In this document: positions 37,593 through 47,383 of the stretch, piece by piece | Numbering within the stretch: the first letter of the stretch is position 1 | Layout of the letters: each line of letters begins with the position of its first letter | Origin: Brachionus plicatilis | Taxonomy: Eukaryota; Rotifera; Eurotatoria; Ploima; Brachionidae | Length of the DNA: 64,000 nt | Direction of reading: 5' to 3' | Assembly (NCBI GenBank): GCA_010279815.1 | Contig: QEOQ01000253.1 | Location: 583,977-647,976, forward strand | Notes under the pieces: model-generated | Database searches by the model: none | What the model was told of the DNA's origin: nothing | The model's input: only the letters and a program-made list of their open reading frames with translations | Translations under genes and position numbers: made by a program

Positions 37593-40500
37593 CTAAAACA
37601 GATAAAATCTTTGACTGAGTAATTGACTGATTTTCATATTTTCCATGGTTGATTTAACCTCTGGTCTAAGAGGCAAAAGTTGTTTGCTTTGCTGCGTTTC
37701 ATGTTCAATATAATTTAAAGTTCCTTTAGCATGAGCACTTGAATCTAGAATTTAAAAAATTAAGTTAAAATTTTGAATATTTTTTTAAGCTAAATTTATA
37801 AATTATCTCTTAATTTTTATTAAAAGATTTAAATAACTTACAGCTAATTCTTGGACAAAAATTTGCTGGAGACATACTTTGAATTCGATTTAGACTGCGA
37901 CAATCTCTTATCGGTTCAACATGTTTACAAATTCCATAAGTGTTCGTCGCTCCGATTTCATATGAAGCCTTCCAAAAATTATGAAAAATTTTATTTAATT
38001 ATGAAATTAAAGTTTACCTTTGATATAAAAACAACTGAATTAGCACAAGGACTTTTACCACATACGCCCAATACTTGATTAGTCCTTTCAAAACTATTCA
38101 ATTCAGAAAAAACTATTTGTCCTCCTTTGATTACAATTTCAGGCCTAGTGGCAAAAAATTCTGGTCTCCATAGAACCAAATCGGCCATTTTGTTAACTTC
38201 AATGCTTCCTACAGCATGTGAGCAGCCACAAAATACAGCCGGATTAATTGTGTACTTGGCTAGATAGCGTTTCACTCTCTGGTTATCATTTCTAGGTTCA
38301 ATTTTTTCCATTTTTTTCATTGTACTAGCAACTTGCCAGGTTTTATTAATCAAATTTTCAATCATTGACTAAATAAAAATTAAAAAGAATTTAACAAAAA
38401 TATTTTTTTATGATTACTTTTGACCGCTTATTTGAAGAAAACGATGACGACGACACCATACTGATTATACCTAAATCATGAAGGTATTTTTCTAATTCAT
38501 AATTATCTGACTCACTTAGAGCAGATATTCCGATCATGTTTACTTGAGTTAAGATTTCATTTATAAAATCAGATTTAAAAAGACTAGAATTAAAAGCTAT
38601 TCCAGCAACTCTATTTTTTATCAAACTAATGAGATAATCATTTCCATAAGTCTCGTGAAGGGTGTCGATGTCCACTATGGCTAGTACGTCATGAAAATCA
38701 GCGACTCTAAGACATGAATCAATAGCGGCAGGTGTTGCCCCCCAATACTCACTCAATCTCAGACCCATCGCGCCCGAAACTAATTGATCTTCAATTTCTT
38801 TTGGAAAATCGAATGAAGAAGTTTCGTTCGATTTAGATGATGAGCTGTTTGCTTTCGCATAAAATCCAAAATTAATAGGAAGTTCATCAGTACTTTGAAT
38901 CATGTATTTAATATTATTAGGACCTGGAGTGCAGTTTGTTGATGAACTTTCAAATGAGCCTGTTCCTCCACCTTGAGAAAAAGATTTTATTTAATTTTTA
39001 ATTTTTGAATAAATTCTTTTACCAAAAATAGTAGTTATTCCAGAGCCTAATGCAGACAATAAGCTTGATTTTGATTGAAAAAATGAAGATCCAACATCGA
39101 TCGCTCCAGCCGTAATAATAAGTCCTTCTCCACAGATAATATCAGTCCCTGCGCCTACAATCATACCAGCAGTAATGTCCATTGTGTGAGGATTACCAGC
39201 TTTGCCAACTCCATGAATCATTCCATCTTTTATTCCAATGTCTGCTTTAAAAATGCCTGACACGCTATCAATCACTACTACATTGGTGATTACAGTATCC
39301 AAAGCAATATCATTTCTCATGCTTACACTTTGTCCAAGACCTTCTCTTAAATTCTAAAATATTTTTATAAACTTGAAAAAACATTTTTAGTATTAATTTA
39401 ATACTTTTCCGATCCCGAAAGTTAGTTCATCTCCATAAATTGTGAAATCTTTTTCTATTTCTATAACTAAATTAGTATCTGCCAATTTAATCTAAACAAA
39501 GCTAATTTTAGCGAAAAATTAATCACTGAATTTTCGAAGATACTTTGTCGCCTCTTGTTGGTCCATATTTTTTTATGTAGATTTCTCTAGGTATTTTTGA
39601 GTATTTATCTATCATCAACTGATTTTCTTCATTTATTTTTATTTCCTAAAAATACAAAATTAGAAAAAAATAGAGGCCATATTTTCTATGCACAAAAATT
39701 TGTACAAAAAATTTCAAATTTATTTTTATCACTATAATTTGTTTAAGAAAAAGAATGCTGTTTAATGAAGTAGCAATAAAAATTATTTTCAAAGCAAATA
39801 TGATATAAAAAGGAGAAAATATAGCATGAAGTAGATTAAATAAAATATTATTAAAAAAATATAGTGTTGAACATTTATATTAAATAGCAAAAATAATCTT
39901 TTTAAGAATGATATTATATTTGCTATTATTTTTATTTTTTTACTACGATTTCAATTAGCTTTAGTGCGAAAATAATTTTTAGTATTAAGAAAAATGTTAG
40001 TCATTAAAAATTGATTAAAAAAATTGACTTAAAATTAATGATATTTAAAAAGAGGGGTCTAAAAAAAAGAGTGAAAAATAGTCAAACTCAAAAATTGTAG
40101 ATCGTCAAAAATTAGAAATTTAATTTAACTAATTTGAAAATTTGCAATATTTAGACTTTCTATCTTAGAGTAAAATCATTCTAGCATTCACATATACAAG
40201 TCAAAATTTTAAATTTAAGTAATGTGACCCGATATTAAATTTTTGTAGAAGTTTAATGGCATTATTGATAAATCTTTGATTTAGGTGAATTTTTTTTTTG
40301 ATCCTAAAATTTTTTAGTAATATAATCTAATAACTTACTTAATAAAATATAAATAATGACTTTAATTTAATATATTTATTTATTCCAGTATTAAAAAATT
40401 AGCATTCGTAAATGATATTCCTTAAACCTAGCAAAATTATTTATTTGATAAAATTTTTTATCTTATTCAAGTTTTTCAGTAAAATTTTATTTAAAAATAC

Positions 40501-41650
40501 CTCTTGATGCTTATTAGCAAATGATTTTTTATTCAATTTTTTTAGAGTCTTCTTAAGCAAATCATCATTTATTTTGCCATCGACCAAGTAATTACCACCT
40601 TTTATAACTCTAAAAAATATTAACTCGTTTTTAAATTCAAGAAATTTTAGTGTTATTACTTTAAACCAGCGATTTTTATAATAGGAACAATTTTTGTGGT
40701 CTTCGGTTCAAATTCGATCCAGTCACCAGATGGTATATTCTTTTCAAAATTTTATTAAAAATTAAAATAAAATAAAAACCAAAATCTTTACCAATCTTTT
40801 TCCGAAAGCAAGATTTCGATCAAATTGTAATGCTTTGTTTGCTTCAATTAAATTGAAGTGACTTCCAATCTTTTTCAAAATATTTAATTGATTTAAATTT
40901 AAAAAATTAAATACTTTAATTAGTTCATTGCTAGGGTTCGTGACACTCAGTAATGACACTTGTCCTTTCTCTTTGTTGATCTCAATGAAGTCACTGAGAA
41001 TTTCATCATCATTATTCATGTTTTGATTTTCATCGATTTCGCCCTCATCCAATGTTTCTTTTGGTGAATTATCAGACTTAAATGGAATAATATGGCCAGG
41101 GTGCATTTCTTCTGCACTAAAATCTCCATTTGCTTCTTTCATTTGAATGTCTGTTTCGTTTTTAGACTCACAATTGAAAGAATTCGTAATGGGCAAATAA
41201 CTACCGTATAGAGCAAGTTCAATGTTTCCATATTCGGTACAAATAGGGTCTTTTACAAATACCTTTTTTAAGAAGATTATTTTTTTAACTAGGAATTTAA
41301 CATTAAAATAAATCACAAACATTTTTTAAACCCTCGGAAAACGTTGCTTCAACAGAAAGCTCTCTAAGCATTTTGCTTACGCCACTTTGAACCATTTTTC
41401 GCCCAACAATTTGCTTAGCTTTTTCAGTAACTTCTTCGAAAGATTGACCATCTCGAGCAAATTCTAAGATCTAAATATTTTTTGACAAATAGAATTGTAA
41501 ACAAAACGCCTGATAAGGCTATACTTGAGCTGATATTAAAGCAATTGATTCCGGGTAGTTTAAATGTATTCCTCTGGACAGTCTTTTTTGCGCCAAAAAT
41601 CCCGCGTTATGAATTAATAAACAATCAATTTCTCTTTCGGTAAGTCTCAT
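37593..41650 (-). CDS. Full-length urease homologue lacking all nickel ligands (pseudoenzyme), 879 aa
   Basis: Twelve exons: 41650-41525, 41470-41321, 41262-40792, 40739-40660, 40609-40501, 39645-39544, 39491-39405, 39353-39023, 38971-38418, 38368-38018, 37968-37842, 37744-37593. All phases agree (2,640 nt). The order is that of plant/fungal fused urease: gamma part ([29 protein letters not shown]), beta part ([17 protein letters not shown]), alpha part ([93 protein letters not shown]) and the typical end SQRFYLF. Active ureases hold two Ni ions with four His, one carbamylated Lys and one Asp. Here HxH after TAGAID is GSS, the Lys in GLKLHEDW is Arg (GLRLSEYW) with the nearby His also lost, the His before TDTLNE is Asp, the HTYHSEGAGGGHAP loop is gone, and the Asp of ISSDSQ is Ser. 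The span from the lost His to the lost Asp is about 40 residues shorter, removing the mobile flap. It cannot hydrolyse urea by the known mechanism; its role is unknown. Confidence 0.9.
39646..40500. other. Long intron 5 of the urease homologue (855 nt)
   Basis: AT-rich with no ORF or recognisable repeat. The other introns of the gene are mostly about 50-100 nt. Confidence 0.7.
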
Positions 41651-43160
41651 TTTATTAGATGTTTTTTATTTAAATTTTTTTTTCAATTAATATATTAACT
41701 TTTTTATTTTAAATTTATTTATTTTATTTTAACAAATTAAATTTTACAAATGTTTAGTTTTTACCATGAAATTAGATTAACTATCCGATCTTATTTTCAA
41801 TTAAAAATTAAAATTAAAGTTAAAAAAAATGAAAAAAAAATTATTAAAGCTCAGAGTTGGTCAAAAGTCAAATTCAAAAGGAAAAAGCCAGATTTTAATT
41901 TTTTTAAAGTCATAAAATTAGTGATCAAGACAATTTAAATCATTTAGATGCTTCACTCGCAACAGCTAGTTGTAAAAAAATAGTTTGACAAAATTTCAAA
42001 ATGCTAAAGGCTTACTTAAGAAATTTCGTAAAATATTATTTTAAAAAACTTTGACTTAAATTTTTGCAGATTTTTAAATCAATTTTTCTAAAAGAACTAA
42101 GCTACTAAAAGAACTAAGATTTAAAAATTTGTTGATTTTGATTTAACCGATCGAAACATGGACGAATTTCAAAAAAAATTTAATTAAAATTTTTAACCTT
42201 CTATGAATGAATAGAATGACTAAGTGTTTTTTATATGAATTGTTGTTTGTGGATTTTTCAACTCTATTTTTTAGAAAATTGCATTAAATTACTTTTCTTA
42301 AGATAGATCATCATTCATTTTACAGTCACTTTAACTTATAATTATTAAATATATTTTAAATTAATTTTTTTGGTAGCATTTAAAATTAAATTTAATGATT
42401 ATTTTTGATAAATATTTAATTATTTGGTAATTTTCAAATTATCTAAGCGAAAGAGCCATGCCATTAAAAACCTTTTTGATTACAAATAAATAATTTTATG
42501 AGTTTTTTGGTATATTTTCATATATATGCATATCGTCATTGTTTAGGCCGAAATTACGAATCTAATGCGTCGCGCTATTAATTGTATATTTACAGGTAGG
42601 AAACTGGTTTTGAAAATTTCACGTAATTGATATTATTCTATTTTATAGAAAATCTTCAAAATTATTAATAATTTAAATAATTTTTTATTTATATGATTAA
42701 ATTAATACTATATAATTTAAAATTATATACAAAATACTAATTAAATATTTTTAAAAAACACAAGAATAATTTAACGAGACTTTTTCAAGCTAATTTAGAG
42801 AATTAAAAGTAAGTCAAACCTGCAACAAATTAATAATGAGCTGAAAATAAATAAATTATTAATGTAGACAAAATAAGAATTAATCAAGTGTTTTCTAAGC
42901 AAACTAAATATTTAAGTCTGGTTTCAAAATTCTAAATTATCTCTTGATTTAAACTAAAATTTTGACTTCAAGCATATTTTTTCGATTTAACGTTCAATAT
43001 TGAAAATTCTTTTACTTTTTTCAATTTTTTCTTCAAATTTTTAATAACTTTATTTTCTAAACAATCGAAAATTTAAATTTTTTCTACTTGAACATAAAGT
43101 TATAGTGTTTTTTTTCCAAATAGACCAAATAAAAAAAAAATGTTGGTTCAATAATTTATT
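41651..43160. other. Intergenic AT-rich DNA
   Basis: No gene is supported. The plus-strand ORF at 41750-41938 is Lys/Ile low-complexity. A small GC-richer spot (gaatctaatgcgtcgcgc, near 42560) has no recognisable feature. An AATAAA at 43160-43155 (minus) directly follows the PINX1 stop. Confidence 0.5.
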
Positions 43161-44575
43161 TTAAACATTCATTTTTTTGCTCAATTTATAGTATTCGGCA
43201 TCAATTTCTATTTTTTTATTCATCAAATACCGTTTTCTGTTGAGTCGTTTAACTTTTTCGTTAATAACTTCTTCCAAATTTGAGTTGATATAATATGCCG
43301 AATAGCCATAAATGCTCAATAAATTTGAACCTTTAAATGAAGCTTTAACTAATGAATCTAAATCATTTGTTTTTTGATCACTTTCTTCATTTAAACTTAC
43401 GTTTTCTTCTTTTTCCTTAGATTTTTTTTTCTTTTTTTTTGGAATATTTTCGCTCAATGCAGCCTCATTTAGTCGAGTCTCTGAAAAGTTATTATCAGCA
43501 AGTTCATTTTTTTTACTGTCTGAATTCTCATCTAAATCTGTGATAGTTTGTTCGCTCTTTACTGACACGCAAAACCCCTCAGACTCGACTAGTTCCTTGT
43601 TTTTTTTCTTTTTCTTTTTCTTTTTAACATCAGAATCGTGTTCCTCGGTTTCTTTCAAATCAAAACTAACTGGTATTTCAATCGACTCATTCACATTTTT
43701 CCCATTTTTTCCTAAATTTTCCATTTCCTCATCTTCTAGTTCTGTTTTTGATTCATCTTTATCTTTGTTTTTCTTTTTTTTCTTCTTTTTAGCAAAATTC
43801 TCCTCTTCAACTTGATTTACAGTCATAGCTTTACGCTCTTCATTTGAATCGTTCCCAGAGCCATTTGTGGTATTTTTGTTTAGTTTAGATGCCATTTTAT
43901 TAGCGAAATAATCGCTTACAGAAAGTTTATTAGTGCTGAATTTCAGACCAAAATCGTCCTCCACTTTATTTTCCGATTCATTCTTTACTTTATCGCTGTT
44001 TACTTGGCTGAAAGAAGGTCTGAACACATCGGCATCTTCAGTTTCAGGAATTTTGTTAGATTCTTCTGAAGATTTTAATTTTCGTTTCTGAGTTCCAAGA
44101 ATGCAATTCAAGTCATTTGCCGTTACACTCGATAGATCTTTAGATTTGGCAAATTTTTGATAGTGCAATTTTCTTGATTGTCTTGAGCGTTCTTCCAAAG
44201 ATTTTACTTGTTCCGTTTTTTCAGTTTTGTCATTACCATTGGCACTGTTTTGTGAAAGATTGCTGAGCAAATTTTCAAACTCGTCTTGATGATCTAGCCA
44301 AACGTTGTCGTATTCGTTTTTAAAGCCTATGCCTTTAGTGTCCATTTTAAATTTGACTTTAATGTGATCGGTCATGCCATTTTCGCTGGCTCCTAGGCCT
44401 TTGCCCTTTTGCCAGCCCATTTTTTCCATCAAGCGCTTGCCAAATTTGTCCTCATCTAAAAAACTATTAAATAGAATGAAACAATCTGAATATGGTGAAA
44501 ATTACTATTTGCCCAATGAAGTGCGTTAGGGTCGATCGAATATTTTACTTTTTTCTTAGGCTCTGCTAGACCCAT
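43161..44575 (-). CDS. PINX1: PINX1-like G-patch protein, 454 aa
   Basis: Exons 44575-44506 and 44455-43161, joined in phase across a 50-nt intron. Exon 1 encodes MGLAEPKKKVKYSIDPNALH. The join gives the PINX1 hallmark WANNEDKFGKRLMEKMGW followed by the G-patch glycines (KGKGLGASENGMTDHIKVK), then NVWLDHQDEFENLLSNL, which is typical of PINX1. In other animals and yeast this nucleolar protein works in rRNA/snoRNA maturation as a G-patch partner of a DEAH helicase, and in human cells it also inhibits telomerase. The C-terminal half is acidic and low in complexity, with four or more poly-lysine clusters (KKKKKKKNK type) that are probable nucleolar localisation signals. The run-rich coding sequence would be prone to slippage. 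Human PINX1 is 328 aa; the extra length is low-complexity. Confidence 0.88.
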
Positions 44576-45239
44576 GCTAATAGTTTGATTTAAAATGAAT
44601 ATTATTTTTAAAGTTTATTTTCAACAAAATTAAATATGTGAATATATGTTTTATAAAAAGAATTGAAAAACGTGAGCTTGCTAAATAAGACTCTAAAATT
44701 GTCGACATAATTTTTTTCTTAAATAATTTTTTCTAAGATTTTATATTTTATATTTAATTTTTTTTTTCATCGATGAATCTGGCATGATTTTTATAATAAA
44801 TAAAAAATAATTTAAAAAAAAACAAGAAGAAATTTAATAAATACTAGAATACTCTACCTACTCTATCCCACGAATATTTTGGCATAGGTTGAAATTCACA
44901 TATAGTGAGTTAAAAAAACATAAACAAAGAGACAGACACATACATTTTATTGTAATTTATTGAAACGTGAAAAAAACATGTAGAAATATTGTATAACTGT
45001 TAGAAAAACATAAGTCAATTTTATTTATCAAAGTAAAAAAGTGAATTAAAAACATAAACATTTTAGTCGTAATTCATTATCTTAAAAAGAAAATAAAACA
45101 TAAATACTCGTTCATAAACTCGTTCTTAATGTCCTTACAAATTTGACAATTATTTAAATTGGAATGATTCGTAGCAATAGGATTGAATTGTTTAAAGAGA
45201 AAATCTAATTCAACTTCACTGTACACAATGGTCAAAAAA

Positions 45240-46000
45240 ATCGGTCATTTATATTTTTTCCCTTTTTCAATTTTCCCTCTTAACATTTTTCCCTTAATTT
45301 TTTTCCCTTTTTTTTATTCCCTTTGTAAATATTTCCCTCTGAAATTTTTACCCTCTTAATAATTTTCCCTTTTTTGGGCGGTGTTACATAAAAAATAATT
45401 AAAAAGCGTCATAATTAAATTAAATTTTTATTTGCAAAAAGAATCATTAAAAAAGAAATTATTAACCAATAAAAAAACTAAAAAAAATTTACCAAAAAAC
45501 ATTAAACGGAAAAGTTACTTTTTGTTTATCACTTAGAACTTCAGCATAAAAATCATACAAAAAACCATATTTAAAAAAACTATTGTAAGCTACACGCATT
45601 AATCTTTGATCAAATAAAAAAATTTTAAAAAAATTAAAATTGAATAAAAAAGATTTTTTGCGCCTAAGACAGGATCCGGTAACTACCATGTGGTAAACCC
45701 AAGAATTTGTCGTTTTCCCGCACCATAAACTGATTCATAACCGCGAAAAAAAAAATATAAATAAGCATTTAAATTAAAACATGGATTAGAGTCTAATATT
45801 TAATTTTTACTGTAATTAATTATCTTTTATTTTTGGATTTAAATCAATTAGAAAGTCAATTTATTTTAAAATCAATTTATTTAATCTTTATTTTTTAAAT
45901 TGGCTAAAATTATTTTATATTATGCAGAGGGAAAAACATTAAAGGGGAAAAAATTACAGAGGGAAAATTCTACAGAGGGAAAAAATTTAAGAGGGAAAAA
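45240..46000. mobile_element. Foldback with inverted clusters of TTTTCCCTCTT repeats
   Basis: The left cluster (about 45255-45385) holds some nine short ttttccct(ctt) units on the plus strand. The right cluster (about 45920-46000) holds five to six units in reverse (agagggaaaaa). Between them lie about 540 nt, including a GC-richer core near 45660-45740 (gcgcctaagacaggatccgg, gttttcccgcaccataaac). Terminal arrays of short direct repeats in inverted orientation are the design of FB-type foldback elements. No target duplication was identified. Confidence 0.55.
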
Positions 46001-47026
46001 TGCTACTAAATCAAAAAATCCATTCTAAGAGTAGGCCAAAAAAAATTACAAAAAATAATTATGTGGTTTTCTCAGATGAAGAAACAATTTATGTATTTTT
46101 AATTTTTTCAAAAATGCTAAACTTTATGTTTTTTTTCTCTCCCCTAATATGTTCAACTTTCATTTTCATATTTATGTGGTGTTTTTTTGTTTTCACTTTT
46201 TTTATGTGAGTTTAATCCTCTTCCAACTATTTTTTGATTTCAAATTCAAAACAAATGATGCCGATTTCAAAAAAAAAGCCTGATTTATCAAAGACTGTTT
46301 TATCTGATAAATTATCAACAATAAATAATGTCTTCCGTTGTATGTTTTTTATTTAATTTCAGGGTCTTATGGAAGGATCATTTTTTGGTTTTTTGATTAA
46401 CTTGCTTAATATGAAGAAATGTTTATTTCGTAAATCGAAATTCATTTTTTTGTCTCTGTTGATTTAAAAATTTTTAATAAGTCGAAATTGAAAATTAGTA
46501 AAGCTAAGCCAAGATTTTCACACATTTGATTTTTAAATCGGTAAATTTTTTTATTTATTGGGAAAAATAAAATTGCTTTTATGGATATATAAATTTTTAT
46601 TTAATAGAGAGTGGATAAAATATTTAAAAAAAGTTTTATAATCATCTGAATAATAAGCTTTAATTAAGAGCAAATGAAACCTTTTTTTCCAATTCTGTAA
46701 CATTTTTGGTCTCGAATACATGGATTAGGTATGCATGGATTTCCTTTTTTTAAATGTTAAAATATTTTTAATTCAAATAATAACCAAAAAAAAATATTTT
46801 CTCTTTTTTATTAATTGGCTTCTACTTTTATTAAAATTTAATAAATATATATTAATTATGTAGATATAAAAAAGTGACATTCTAACTATAATTTTTTCAG
46901 TCTCATAACAACTTAAAATAATTACGAATTTTGGCTTTTCTTTGTCCAAAAAAAATACTAAAACGGGTTTTACACCAGTTTAAAAAAATTTTGTTACTAT
47001 TCATTTCAAAAAATTCTTTTATAATA

Positions 47027-47173
47027 TGGCAAGTTTTTTTTTCTATTTAACTTTTTTGAAATTTTGAAATTACGTTGTTTAATTTAAACTTAATACTTAA
47101 GCATTTTAAAATTTGAAATTTAATTACGCAATTAATTCTTAAAATTTAAAATAGAAAAAAAAACTTGCAATTT
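47027..47173. repeat. Palindromic MITE, about 147 bp, copy 3 of 3 (inverted)
   Basis: It runs from tggcaagttttttttt to aaaaaaaacttgca. It matches the reverse complement of the copies at 24853-25001 and 32243-32392, including the constant inner block acgttgtttaatttaaactt. Confidence 0.75.
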
Positions 47174-47383
47174 ATTATTTATCATTTTCAATTTCAAAAC
47201 GTATTCGGTTAAGTAATCGAGCCAGATTTTTATATTTATATCTAATTTGTTAGATTTAGTCACTTATTTATTTAGTCAAAAATATTGTTAATTGAAAAGT
47301 TGGTATTACCAAAATAAATTAAAATTTAGATTCCCTAGAATACGTAGTTAAATAAAAAAATTATATTAATCCTTGGTTATTAT

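Larger units (their letters stand above)
44576..47383. other. Intergenic region with a foldback and a palindromic MITE
   Basis: No conserved gene. The G/C-skewed foldback at 45240-46000 and the MITE at 47027-47173 are listed separately. ORFs at 45489-45689 (minus) and 46000-46209 (plus) lie inside or next to the foldback and are not supported as genes. Confidence 0.5.

Noticed and set aside
37593..41650. Urease homologue as a bacterial contaminant or recent bacterial transfer
   Set aside because: It has twelve spliceosomal exons, the gamma-beta-alpha fusion typical of eukaryotes, and AT-rich introns like its neighbours.
37593..41650. Urease homologue as a simple pseudogene
   Set aside because: All twelve exons keep splice sites and phase over 879 codons, with no frameshift or premature stop; only active-site residues are lost.
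43540..43815. Plus-strand Phe/Ser-rich ORF opposite PINX1
   Set aside because: The phenylalanine runs are the complement of poly-lysine codons in PINX1.
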